A stretch of 7,799 nt of DNA from an uncultured Fibrobacter sp. GTDB taxonomy: Bacteria > Fibrobacterota > Fibrobacteria > Fibrobacterales > Fibrobacteraceae. The notes beneath the pieces were generated by a model. The model was not told where the DNA came from. It worked only from the letters and a program-made list of their open reading frames with translations, and did not search any database. The stretch is from the NCBI GenBank assembly GCA_947306025.1, contig CAMZFJ010000071.1, positions 1-7,799 on the forward strand. Reading direction: 5' to 3'. The number at the start of each line of letters is the position of its first letter. Within the stretch, counting starts at the first letter, position 1. The position numbers and the translations under genes were made by a program. This document shows, one piece after another, positions 1 through 6,606 of this stretch.

Positions 1-524
1 GGAACTCTATATGTTTGTCCGACGGTTCCCGTCAAGATTTTATTGCCTTTATGGTCAAACAAGTTAAATGAGGTGCTGTCTATAGCTTCTGCAATCCAAG
101 GCCCCTTTTTTTCGTCTTTAGGGAGTAATTTCCATGGCACATCGAATTGGCTGAGCTCCATGCGGCCTTCGTGGTGCAACAATCTGTCTATTTTGTTTAT
201 CGGTGTTGCTGTGTATTGCAAACGCAACTTCTCCACCGCTTCTCCGATGATTTGGCGGCTATAAATGAGCTCTATTTCGGTTTCGGCAGGGCTAGCGCTG
301 GCAAAGAGGCTGGGAAGTCCACCCATCAAGCCGACACTCTTGTTATTCTTGGATTCGATTTGGAGTAGTGCGTCTACTCTATAAATAGGACGAATCCACA
401 TGGCGACAAATACGCCAATAATTCCGGCAAGAATAATGCACGGAACCATGATTTTCCAATTTTTGACGAGTTCCTTTAATAAATCAAAGAGGTCAGTTTC
501 TTCTTTTTTAGAAGATGCAGCCAT
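1..524 (-). CDS. Wzc/Wzz-type polysaccharide chain-length determinant, N-terminal part (gene runs off the left edge)
   Basis: I translated the minus strand from the ATG at 524; 174 codons are visible and the frame is open to base 1. A charged N-terminal cytoplasmic stretch (residues 1-25) precedes one membrane helix (about 26-44), followed by [12 protein letters not shown] (46-57) and [10 protein letters not shown] (81-90). This arrangement is the Wzz domain, and the motifs resemble those at the start of E. coli Wzc (SADALVQIE, SDAEIQLIRSR). The family spans the inner membrane and controls polymer length and export of capsule, exopolysaccharide or O-antigen. Wzc forms also carry a cytoplasmic tyrosine autokinase, which would lie beyond the window, so I cannot tell a Wzc kinase from a plain Wzz. 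A GGTGG sequence about 6 bases before the ATG is a fair ribosome binding site. The gene diverges from the SppA gene across 72 bp. The family call is solid; the subtype is open. Confidence 0.85.
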   Translation of the reverse strand, partial: MAASSKKEETDLFDLLKELVKNWKIMVPCIILAGIIGVFVAMWIRPIYRVDALLQIESKNNKSVGLMGGLPSLFASASPAETEIELIYSRQIIGEAVEKLRLQYTATPINKIDRLLHHEGRMELSQFDVPWKLLPKDEKKGPWIAEAIDSTSFNLFDHKGNKILTGTVGQTYRV

Positions 525-583
525 AGATCCACCACTGTGTTAAAATTATTTCCTACACTCGCTAACCAAGATAGCAATTTTTC

Positions 584-590
584 TATTATA
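584..590. promoter_or_regulatory. Symmetrical -10-like TATTATA between divergent genes
   Basis: In the 72-bp gap between the two divergent starts, TATTATA reads as TATTAT on the plus strand and TATAAT on the minus strand. On the minus strand it would start transcription near 578, giving a leader of about 54 nt for the Wzc-like gene. On the plus strand it would start at about 596-597, at the first base of the SppA ATG, so that message would be leaderless. No convincing -35 hexamer sits at 16-18 bp on either side, which keeps this a candidate only. Confidence 0.35.
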
Positions 591-596
591 TCACTG

Positions 597-2891
597 ATGA
601 GAAAAGTAATTGCTACGTGTTTTGCGCTGTCTGCGCTGTCTTATGCCTATCTTCCCGGCGAATCGGGTTTTGTCTCGCTCGATGGGGGACATGGTGTTTT
701 CGGAAACCCGGCCGGGCTTTCGTCACTTGATTCCAAGGGTGCGCTGGTCTCGTACCAATTCGATGACGGTATTACCGAGCTCCGGGTTGGCGGTAATTTG
801 GACCGTATTGGCGCGGGTTTCGAGTATCGTTTTAACGATAAGGGTATGGACGAATCGCGTTGGAACTTGACGCATAGTTTCCCGCTTTTTGACCGAAGCG
901 CGTTCTTGGGCGGCCGTTTTACGGCGTTTCGCAGCGCCGATTTCAAGGGAACGGAGTGGACGTACTCTCCGGGCATTTTGATTCGTCCGTTCCGCTTTAT
1001 TTCTCTTGGTTATTCTTGCGAGAACTTGCTTTATTTGGGGCCTGCTTCTATGGAGCGCATCCACAATGCTGGCGCGACTCTTCGCTTGGGAAATTTCTTG
1101 AATGCTAGCTACGATGTTGAAAATTGGAAGGAACACCGGCTGCTTTTGGAAGTTTCTCTTTATGGATACCGATTCGGCTTTAAAATGCCTTTGTACGGTG
1201 ATGACGATGAATTCGCGCTTACGCTTTCTACTTCGTTTGGCGGGTATGTCGATGCATCCCTCAAGATATTAGATGACTTTTTGCCGAAGGGCGGAAGTAT
1301 CGGTTTCCATGCGGCGCGTAACCCGCGGTCGTCGCATTCGGCGCAGATTATCCGTGTGCCGCTCAACATGGAAGTTTCCGAAGTGGAAAAGAAGTTCCTT
1401 TTCTTTGAACCGTCGTCCATTGGACTCATGAAGGTTCGGAATTTGTTCGAACATCTGCTTCGCGATCCGGCGGCGGGGCTTGTCGTGCTTGATTTTTCTG
1501 GGTATAACGGTAACTTGGCCATTTCCGAAGAGATTAATCGCTATGTGAAAATGCTCAAGGCTCGCGGTGGGCTTGTGATTGCTTATATGGATGATGTTCG
1601 TCCGTCCGTGCTTATGGCGGCTGCCAGCGTGGACCGCATTGTGGTGGAGCCCTCGGCGCATTTTACGTGGCTTGGGCTTGGTGGCGGAATTACGTTCTAC
1701 AAAGGATTTTTGGACAAACTAGGTGTCAAGGTTGAGTTCTTGCGTCATGGAGCCTACAAGTCGGCAGTGGAACCGTACACGGCAGATTCCATGTCGGTGA
1801 ATGCCCGCGAAAATGTGGAAACGCTTTACAAGGATATTTGGGAACTTGTTCGAATGCGCTTGGCATCGCGGATGAAAACGGGAACGACTCCGGTCAATGC
1901 CGAAAAGCTGGATGAACTCGCGCAAAAGCCTGTGATTACAGCGACTGGTGCGCAAAAGGCGGGCCTTGCCGATACGATGCTTTATATCGATCAGGTGCCT
2001 AGCTATGCCTTAAAAACATTCTTTGGAATCGATGTTCCTTACGCTGGATTTAGAACATGGGCTCCATCGAATACAAAAATCTTTGACGAAAGCTGGAGTC
2101 ATCGTGCAAAAGTGGCTCTGTTGAATATTAACGGAACGATTGATTCTAAAATGGAATCGGCTGTACTTGAGAGCTTGCGCAGACTCCCTGGCATGGGTGT
2201 GAAGGCGCTCCTTGTGCGGATTTCTTCGCCGGGCGGTAACGCCATTGCATCCGATAAAATCTGGGGTGCGCTTAAAAACTTGAGCCGCTTTAAAATTCCG
2301 ATTGTTGCTAGTATCGGAAATATTGGAACATCGGGCGCCTACTACATTGCCTGTGGCGCAGATAAAATAATTGCAGAACCGTTTGCTATTGTCGGGAGCA
2401 TTGGAATTTATGGCGGAAAGATAGATGCTTCTGGCTTGATGCAAAAAATTGGGCTGAGAAATGAGCCCGTGAAGACCAACGATTATGCTGATGCCCGTTC
2501 TATTGCTCGCCCGTGGACAGACACTGAAAAGGCTGCGTTGCAAGAATACATGGATGATTTCTACAACCGCTTTACGGGCGTGGTTTCGCAGGCGACTGGA
2601 ATTGACCAAGCCGTGGTGGATTCCGTGTATGGTGGCGGTCGCGTGATGGTGGGCTGGAAGGCAAAAGAAGCAGGCCTTGTGCAAGGACTCGGCGGTTTTG
2701 ATGACGCTCTTGATGAAGTGCGTAAACTTGCCGATATCCCGAAATCAACCGATATCGAACTTGTTCAGTTGAATACCGAAGATTCGTTTATCGTTCCGTT
2801 TGCCGATACAAAGGCGTTGAGCAATTTTATCCGCGACATGGAACGCATGCAATTCTGGGCCATTGAACCGATGCTTTGGGAAATGCAATAG
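597..2891 (+). CDS. sppA: SppA-type signal peptide peptidase (S49, tandem domains) with an N-terminal outer-membrane barrel-like domain
   Basis: This is a 764-residue protein starting at the ATG at 597. I chose that start because it opens directly into a signal peptide ([17 protein letters not shown], residues 1-17); the frame continues upstream to a GTG at 537, but that extension is not signal-like. Residues 18 to about 240 contain GVFGNPAGL (33-41) and alternating strands rich in aromatics and glycine, as in PorV/UPF0164-type outer-membrane barrels. From about 250 it follows SppA. The first S49 repeat carries the general-base lysine in AYKSAVEP (K388). The second carries ISSPGG (542-547), the nucleophile serine in IGTSGAYY (S579) and VGSIGIYG (599-606). 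The K-S spacing of 191 is close to E. coli SppA (K209/S409). Known SppA is anchored in the inner membrane and degrades cleaved signal peptides; here no membrane helix follows the signal peptide, so I infer a periplasmic or outer-membrane-tethered enzyme. There is no Shine-Dalgarno sequence before the start. The peptidase call is firm; the barrel call is moderate. Confidence 0.9.
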   Translation: MRKVIATCFALSALSYAYLPGESGFVSLDGGHGVFGNPAGLSSLDSKGALVSYQFDDGITELRVGGNLDRIGAGFEYRFNDKGMDESRWNLTHSFPLFDRSAFLGGRFTAFRSADFKGTEWTYSPGILIRPFRFISLGYSCENLLYLGPASMERIHNAGATLRLGNFLNASYDVENWKEHRLLLEVSLYGYRFGFKMPLYGDDDEFALTLSTSFGGYVDASLKILDDFLPKGGSIGFHAARNPRSSHSAQIIRVPLNMEVSEVEKKFLFFEPSSIGLMKVRNLFEHLLRDPAAGLVVLDFSGYNGNLAISEEINRYVKMLKARGGLVIAYMDDVRPSVLMAAASVDRIVVEPSAHFTWLGLGGGITFYKGFLDKLGVKVEFLRHGAYKSAVEPYTADSMSVNARENVETLYKDIWELVRMRLASRMKTGTTPVNAEKLDELAQKPVITATGAQKAGLADTMLYIDQVPSYALKTFFGIDVPYAGFRTWAPSNTKIFDESWSHRAKVALLNINGTIDSKMESAVLESLRRLPGMGVKALLVRISSPGGNAIASDKIWGALKNLSRFKIPIVASIGNIGTSGAYYIACGADKIIAEPFAIVGSIGIYGGKIDASGLMQKIGLRNEPVKTNDYADARSIARPWTDTEKAALQEYMDDFYNRFTGVVSQATGIDQAVVDSVYGGGRVMVGWKAKEAGLVQGLGGFDDALDEVRKLADIPKSTDIELVQLNTEDSFIVPFADTKALSNFIRDMERMQFWAIEPMLWEMQ

Positions 2892-2900
2892 AAATTGCTA

Positions 2901-2947
2901 AGACGAAAGAACGCCCACTGCGTGGGCTACAGACGAGAGACGAAAGA
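2901..2947. repeat. Short AGACGARAGA repeats around a GC triloop hairpin
   Basis: Three copies of AGACGA(A/G)AGA lie at 2901-2910, 2931-2940 and 2938-2947; the last two overlap. Between them is a perfect 6-bp hairpin, GCCCAC-TGC-GTGGGC (2913-2927). No T-run follows, so it is not a standard intrinsic terminator for the SppA gene. It looks like one of the small palindromic intergenic repeats of this genome. Read-through into the CNNM gene is therefore plausible. Confidence 0.5.
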
Positions 2948-2960
2948 AAAAAAATGAAAA

Positions 2961-2975
2961 TGCGCCGGAGGCGCA
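2961..2975 (+). promoter_or_regulatory. Hairpin containing the ribosome binding site of the CNNM gene
   Basis: TGCGCC-GGA-GGCGCA is a perfect 6-bp stem with a 3-nt loop. The strong Shine-Dalgarno GGAGG (2967-2971) occupies the loop and the first two bases of the 3' arm, 8 nt before the ATG at 2980. If the stem forms in the mRNA, the two terminal Gs of the site are paired. This could lower translation or make it conditional; equally, a repeat hairpin may simply have been co-opted as a binding site. Confidence 0.45.
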
Positions 2976-2979
2976 AAAT

Positions 2980-4038
2980 ATGTTTGAAATTGCTTTAACT
3001 GTTTTTTGTTGCCTTGCTGCTTCGGCGTTTTGCTCTGTGACCGAGGCCTCGTTCTATAGCGTTCCCCCTTCGACGGTGGAAGTGCTTGAACGCCAAAAGA
3101 AATTTACCGCGAGCTATCTCAAGCATGTAAAGGACAACATCGATAGGTACATTGCTTCGGTGCTTGTGGTGAACACGGTCGCGAATACCGTGGGCGCGTC
3201 CTTGGCGACAGCCCTTGCAGTAAAGCGCCTGACTCCTTCGCAGGCGATGCTTCTCCCCGTGGTGCTCACGATTCTCATTTTGCTCTTTGGCGAAATTACT
3301 CCGAAAACGCTTGGCGTTAAGCAGGCTAAAATTTGTGCGCCGCTTGTGGCTGTGCCGTTCTATTACATCACAAAAGTGCTAAGTTGGACTGGGATTATTT
3401 GGCTCTGCCTGACGCTTACCAAGCACTGGACTCGCGAAGATAAAGAAAAGAAGGATGTGAGTATCGAAGACATCAATAGCCTGGTGAGTCTTGGCCTGCG
3501 TGAAGATGTGATTGACCGCCAGCAGGCGCTTGTCATCAAGAATATTCTTTCGCTCAAGTCGCTCCCCGTGCGCCGCGTGATGACGCCTCGTCAGGTCGTG
3601 TTTACGCTCCCTGCCGATAGCACGATTGGCGAGACTCTGGACAGTCGCGGTAATTGGCCGTTTTCTCGCGTTCCGCTTTACGATGGGAATAAAGACCAAT
3701 GGATTGGAATAGTGCTCCGCCGAGATGCGTACAACCTTTTGGCCGAAGGCAAACGCGATGTGAAACTGCGTCAGCTCATGCGACCCATGCAACTCGTGCC
3801 AGATAGCCTCATGACGGACAAACTTTTGCTGCGATTCCTCAAGCAGCGCGGTCACATGGTAGGCGTAGTTGATGAATTCGGTGCAATTGCCGGTATCGCA
3901 AGCCTAGAAGACGTGCTTGAAGAAATCCTCGGTCGCGAAATCGTCGATGAATTTGATGTTGCCGTGAACCTTCAAGAAACGGCACGACGCAAATCCAAAG
4001 CGCTCGCGAGCATGCGAAAAAGCGGTAACAGTAAGTAG
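2980..4038 (+). CDS. CNNM (DUF21) plus CBS-pair membrane protein, CorC/HlyC-like, short form
   Basis: This 352-residue membrane protein begins at an ATG 8 nt after GGAGG. The CNNM transmembrane domain covers about residues 1-145, with hydrophobic segments near 1-22, 57-80, 88-103 and 119-146. It includes NTVANTVGAS (65-74) and the family's FGEITPKTLG motif (103-112). A linker leads to a CBS pair: the first from about 200 (RRVMTPRQVVF) and the second ending in DEFGAIAGIASLEDVLEEILG (298-318). Relatives are implicated in magnesium or other divalent-cation export or homeostasis; CBS pairs usually sense adenine nucleotides. The older label 'hemolysin' is misleading. The usual C-terminal CorC_HlyC domain is absent: only about 30 mostly charged residues follow the CBS pair. 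The gene sits 88 bp downstream of the SppA gene on the same strand and may be co-transcribed with it. The family is clear; the transported ion cannot be read from the sequence. Confidence 0.9.
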   Translation: MFEIALTVFCCLAASAFCSVTEASFYSVPPSTVEVLERQKKFTASYLKHVKDNIDRYIASVLVVNTVANTVGASLATALAVKRLTPSQAMLLPVVLTILILLFGEITPKTLGVKQAKICAPLVAVPFYYITKVLSWTGIIWLCLTLTKHWTREDKEKKDVSIEDINSLVSLGLREDVIDRQQALVIKNILSLKSLPVRRVMTPRQVVFTLPADSTIGETLDSRGNWPFSRVPLYDGNKDQWIGIVLRRDAYNLLAEGKRDVKLRQLMRPMQLVPDSLMTDKLLLRFLKQRGHMVGVVDEFGAIAGIASLEDVLEEILGREIVDEFDVAVNLQETARRKSKALASMRKSGNSK

Positions 4039-4104
4039 TTGGTGGAATTTAGTAGACGGTAGGACGGTTAGTTACTAGAGAAAGTGGTCGTTGTCGTCAA
4101 AATG

Positions 4105-4131
4105 TGAGGTCAGCACTTCGTACCTTTGAGC
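4105..4131 (-). repeat. 27-nt structured repeat, left copy (inverted relative to the copy at 6700-6726)
   Basis: Read on the minus strand, this is GCTCAAAGG, then 11 nt, then GACCTCA. The copy at 6700-6726 on the plus strand has identical outer 9 and 7 bases and the same total length. The core folds as a 5-bp stem with a GAA triloop (GGTAC-GAA-GTGCT, with two G-U wobbles). Two stem pairs differ from the other copy while pairing is kept. Confidence 0.6.
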
Positions 4132-4134
4132 ATT

Positions 4135-4160
4135 GTCATTCCTGCCTACATGCCGGAATC
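4135..4160. repeat. GTCATTCC...GGAATC imperfect palindrome
   Basis: The element begins GTCATTCC and ends GGAATC. ATTCC (4138-4142) pairs with GGAAT (4155-4159), and an inner GC pair follows after one mismatch. It has the form of the widespread GTCATTCC-hairpin-GGAATC intergenic repeats seen in many bacteria. Nothing suggests that it is coding. Confidence 0.5.
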
Positions 4161-4161
4161 T

Positions 4162-4186
4162 GTCATCCTCGCGCATGCGAGGAACC
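4162..4186. repeat. GTCATCC hairpin element with perfect 7-bp stem
   Basis: It directly follows the previous element and begins GTCATCC. TCCTCGC (4166-4172) and GCGAGGA (4177-4183) form a perfect 7-bp stem around a GCAT loop. No T-run follows it on either strand, so it is more likely a dispersed palindromic repeat than a terminator. Confidence 0.55.
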
Positions 4187-4201
4187 ATTATTTCTCGACA
4201 C

Positions 4202-4243
4202 GTCATCCTGAGCGGTGCAAGTAAGGGCGAAGTCGAAGGATCC
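4202..4243. repeat. GTCATCCTGA...GAAGGATCC element, longer variant
   Basis: It starts GTCATCCTGAGCG and ends CGAAGGATCC, followed by GGT. The element at 6607-6634 has the same ends (GTCATCCTGA, GAAGGATCCGG) but a shorter middle. Here about 12 extra bases lie between the arms, so the stem is looser. Confidence 0.5.
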
Positions 4244-4333
4244 GGTAAAATCTTAAAAGAATCGTCGAAGAAACGTCACGCGGATGGCGTTTTTACTAAT
4301 GCGAAAGCTCGTTAGCTATGGTATTAGCTTTTG

Positions 4334-5011
4334 CTAATAGATGATTTTTCTGGCGGTGTTATTTTTTAACATCTTGCCGCTAGCGTCACGATTGCGCTTT
4401 TTTATGACGGTTTCTTTGCGTGTTCTTGAGCTTTTTATAGCTGATGTATTGGGGTGTACAAAAAAATCCCCTCTTATTTCTTCGGAACGGTCATATCTGC
4501 AATCGTATTCTGACCAAATGTACTTATAAAGTGCGGAATATCCTTTTATAAAAATTGAGTCAGATGACTTGATTTGATAACTATATGGAATAAAAATCCA
4601 TGAAGAATCGACAACTTTTGTCATTGGAGATTCATTTGAATAAGTTATTTTGAAATTGCGTAAAAGAAGGCGGTGGACGAAAGTTAATGGCTTGTCATCT
4701 GCGATAGAAAGAATGGCTCGCTTGAGAGAAATTTTTCCATTTTGCAAAACAACCTCTATAGTTGCTGTGTCAATTACGGAATCAACAATCCCCGAAATAT
4801 CAATTGTGTGGATGATGCTTGGCTCGTTACTGATATTTGTTGTGTCGGTAAACCGAGTTTGTAGCTGCATCCCCTTGACATAAGCAATAGTGTCATGAGT
4901 TATGTAAGGTGGGGCGTCGTAACAATCACGGAAATCCGATTGTGTTGGATCTTGTGCGGCTTGTGCAAATACCAGACTGACAGCGACAAGTAAAAAAAGA
5001 GTAATACGCAT
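4334..5011 (-). CDS. Secreted protein of unrecognised family, array copy A (last in the leftward array)
   Basis: I do not recognise this 225-residue family. A signal peptide (MRITLFLLVAVSLVFAQA) without a lipobox predicts export with cleavage near Ala16-Ala19. The mature part is polar and strand-rich, with TNISNEPSIIHTIDISGIVD (58-77), DSSWIFIP (135-142) and SDSIFIKGYSALYKYIWS (150-167). Two cysteines (C30, C171), conserved in all three copies, could form a disulphide. Residues 191-225 are a strongly basic tail ending RKIIY that is nearly invariant between copies. Copies B and C lie upstream at the same spacing. No Shine-Dalgarno sequence precedes the start, only an A/T-rich stretch. This copy diverges most in residues 24-45. 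An exported structural or binding protein is as far as inference goes; no catalytic motif is visible. Confidence 0.8.
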   Translation of the reverse strand: MRITLFLLVAVSLVFAQAAQDPTQSDFRDCYDAPPYITHDTIAYVKGMQLQTRFTDTTNISNEPSIIHTIDISGIVDSVIDTATIEVVLQNGKISLKRAILSIADDKPLTFVHRLLLRNFKITYSNESPMTKVVDSSWIFIPYSYQIKSSDSIFIKGYSALYKYIWSEYDCRYDRSEEIRGDFFVHPNTSAIKSSRTRKETVIKKRNRDASGKMLKNNTARKIIY

Positions 5012-5043
5012 GGTAATAATTTTTTTTCGATGTTGTGCTAAAA

Positions 5044-5069
5044 ATTAACAGGATTTTAGAATTGTTAAT
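5044..5069 (-). terminator. Weak A/T hairpin with T-run between array copies B and A
   Basis: On the minus strand ATTAACA, 12 nt, TGTTAAT is followed directly by TTTT. The first arm contains the stop codon of copy B. The stem is A/T-rich, so it would be at best a weak terminator or partial attenuator before copy A. Confidence 0.3.
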
Positions 5070-5742
5070 AAATGATTTTTCTGGCGGTGTTATTTTTTAA
5101 CATCTTGCCGCTAGCGTCACGATTGCGCTTTTTTATGACGGTTTCTTTGCGTGCTCTTGAGCTTTTTATAGCTGATGTATTGTTTGGAAAAATGAAAAAT
5201 TCGCCTGCAAGGTCTTTTGACCTATTGTATTGACATTCATTTGCTGACCAAATGTATCGGTAAATTGCGGAATATCCTTTGATAAAAATAGAATCGGATG
5301 GCTTGATTTTAAAATTGTACGGAATAAATATCCATGAAGAATCTAATACTTTAGTCATTGGATTCTCGTTTAAATAAGTTGCTTTGAAATTATGCAAAGT
5401 GATACGGTGTGTGTATGACATTGGTTTGTCGTTGCCGAGAAAAAAATAACCTGAACTATGATTCGTTTCGCCGTTATGAATTGTTAGCTCTATAGTTGCG
5501 GTGTCAATTACGGAATCAACAATCCCCGAAATGTCAATTGTGTGGATGAGGCTTGGCTCGTTACTGATGTTTGTTGTGTCGGTTGGCCGAGTTTGCAGCT
5601 GCATCCCTTTGACGTAGTCTATTGTATCGTGAGTTATGAGCGGCGAACTGTAGTAACAGTCGTGATGACGCGTTGTTGGATCTTGTGCGGCTTGTGCAAA
5701 TACCAGACTGACAGCGATGAGTAAAAAAAGAGTAATACGCAT
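5065..5742 (-). CDS. Secreted protein of unrecognised family, array copy B (middle)
   Basis: This 225-residue paralogue has the same length as copy A. Its signal peptide is that of copy A with one change (MRITLFLLIAVSLVFAQA). Its segment QDPTTRHHDCYYSSPLI (20-36) is instead identical to copy C, so the gene is a mosaic of its two neighbours. The cysteines are C29 and C170. Core motifs TNISNEPSLIHTIDISGIVD, LDSSWIFIPY and PSDSIFIKGYSAIYRYIWS are kept. Residues 86-117 differ from both neighbours and include GETNHSSGYFFLGND. The basic tail from residue 191 to RKIIY is present. The 53-bp gap to copy A closely matches the 53-bp gap to copy C. As in A, no ribosome binding site of the GGAG type is seen. 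Function unknown; export is the only confident prediction. Confidence 0.8.
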   Translation of the reverse strand: MRITLFLLIAVSLVFAQAAQDPTTRHHDCYYSSPLITHDTIDYVKGMQLQTRPTDTTNISNEPSLIHTIDISGIVDSVIDTATIELTIHNGETNHSSGYFFLGNDKPMSYTHRITLHNFKATYLNENPMTKVLDSSWIFIPYNFKIKPSDSIFIKGYSAIYRYIWSANECQYNRSKDLAGEFFIFPNNTSAIKSSRARKETVIKKRNRDASGKMLKNNTARKIIY

Positions 5743-5774
5743 GGTGATAAATTTTTTTCGGTGTTGCGCTAAAA

Positions 5775-5800
5775 ATTAACAGGATTTTAGAATTGCTAAT
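5775..5800 (-). terminator. Weak A/T hairpin with T-run between array copies C and B
   Basis: This is the equivalent of the hairpin at 5044-5069. On the minus strand ATTAGCA pairs with TGTTAAT through one G-U wobble and is followed by TTTT. The single difference between the two gaps here preserves pairing in the leftward transcript only, in keeping with an RNA role. The stem is still weak. Confidence 0.3.
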
Positions 5801-6458
5801 AAATGATTTTTCTGGCGGTGTTGTTTTTTAACATCTTGCCGCTAGCGTCACGATTGCGCTTTTTTATGACGGTTTCTTTGCGTGCTCTTGAGCTTTTTAT
5901 AGCTGATGTATTGTTTGGAAAAATGAAAAATTCGCCTGCAATGTAATCGCCCCATTTATAATTGCAATCATATTCTGACCAAATGTATTTGTACAGTGTG
6001 GAATACCCTTTTATGAAAATCGAATCGGATGGCTTAACCTGAAGACTACAGGGAACAAAGATCCATGAAGAGTCTAACGCTCTTGTCATTGGAGATTCGG
6101 TTGTATAGTTTGCTTTGAAGTTGCGCAAAAAAACACGGTGCATGTATCCTACATTATTAAAATATGCTAGTCTAGGAGACTGTTGCCCATCATACATTAT
6201 AAGCTCTATGGTTGTAGTATCGATTACGGAATCTACAATACCTGAGATGTTGACTGTGTGGATGAGGCTAGGTTCGTTACGAATATTTGTGGAGTCTGTA
6301 AACTGAGTTTGTAGCTGCATCCCTTTGACGTAGTCTATTGTATCGTGATCTATGAGCGGCGAACTGTAGTAACAGTCGTGATGACGCGTTGTTGGATCTT
6401 GTGCTGTTTGAGCAAAACTCAGGGTAACCGCAAATAAAGTAATAAATAAGGGATGCAT
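5796..6458 (-). CDS. Secreted protein of unrecognised family, array copy C (first in the leftward array)
   Basis: At 220 residues this copy is five shorter than A and B, because of the variable middle (residues 87-105). Its signal peptide differs in sequence (MHPLFITLFAVTLSFAQTA), and its upstream DNA is unlike the A and B gaps, which fits its place at the promoter end of the array. From QDPTTRHHDCYYSSPLI onward it matches B closely. Cysteines are C29 and C165, plus an extra C137 in SSWIFVPC that A and B lack. The basic tail ends TARKIIY as in the others. On the minus strand, TATACA (6473-6468) lies 9 nt before the ATG. It is a weak -10 candidate with no -35 partner; if used, the message would be nearly leaderless. 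An overlapping TTG start at 6465 in another frame is not credible. Function unknown. Confidence 0.8.
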   Translation of the reverse strand: MHPLFITLFAVTLSFAQTAQDPTTRHHDCYYSSPLIDHDTIDYVKGMQLQTQFTDSTNIRNEPSLIHTVNISGIVDSVIDTTTIELIMYDGQQSPRLAYFNNVGYMHRVFLRNFKANYTTESPMTRALDSSWIFVPCSLQVKPSDSIFIKGYSTLYKYIWSEYDCNYKWGDYIAGEFFIFPNNTSAIKSSRARKETVIKKRNRDASGKMLKNNTARKIIY

Positions 6459-6606
6459 ATGACAAAATGTATAATCTTTTGAAAGTAAAAATTATTTATT
6501 CTTAAACGATCGTATGAATCTGCTCACATTATGAAATGATTTATCTGTATCTTGTTCTTTATCGGTGGCTTTTGCTGCTGAGTCCCCATGGGCCTACTTT
6601 TTTGAT

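Larger units (their letters stand above)
4039..4333. other. Repeat-rich non-coding gap between convergent genes
   Basis: This 295-bp stretch separates the ends of the CNNM gene and the first array gene. I see no credible gene in it. It contains a run of short palindromic repeats, listed separately at 4105-4131, 4135-4160, 4162-4186 and 4202-4243. At its right end is a weak A/T hairpin, ATTAGC-TTTT-GCTAAT (4323-4338), that overlaps the stop codon of the array gene and has no clear T-run on either strand. No good intrinsic terminator for either convergent gene is visible. Confidence 0.6.
4334..6458 (-). repeat. Three-unit tandem gene array with a 731-bp period
   Basis: Stop codons fall at 4334, 5065 and 5796, exactly 731 bp apart. 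Units are 4334-5064, 5065-5795 and 5796-6458 (the last lacks the matching upstream gap). The first 110 bp or so of each unit, which encode the basic tail, differ by about one base between neighbouring copies. The two intergenic gaps are both 53 bp and nearly identical. The middles have diverged substantially. The array is visibly richer in A/T than the SppA and ribosomal genes around it. Confidence 0.9.

Noticed and set aside
43..368. Two plus-strand 73-codon open frames at the left edge
   Set aside because: They are antisense to the Wzc-like gene, whose minus-strand translation matches a known family.
537..596. Upstream GTG start adding 20 residues to SppA
   Set aside because: The signal peptide begins exactly at the ATG at 597; the GTG extension would bury it and has no ribosome binding site.
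2010..2684. Minus-strand open frame of 224 codons inside the SppA gene
   Set aside because: It is fully antisense to the conserved second S49 repeat, and its translation is rich in His, Arg and Ser with no domain-like pattern.
2913..2927. Intrinsic terminator after the SppA gene
   Set aside because: The stem is perfect but no T-run follows on the plus strand (TACAGACG follows).
4133..4315. 60-codon plus-strand open frame between the CNNM gene and the array
   Set aside because: It reads through three palindromic repeats and has no start context; it is repeat DNA.
4334..6458. Array read as a CRISPR or other short-repeat system
   Set aside because: The period is 731 bp and each unit is one complete coding sequence; there are no short direct repeats with spacers.
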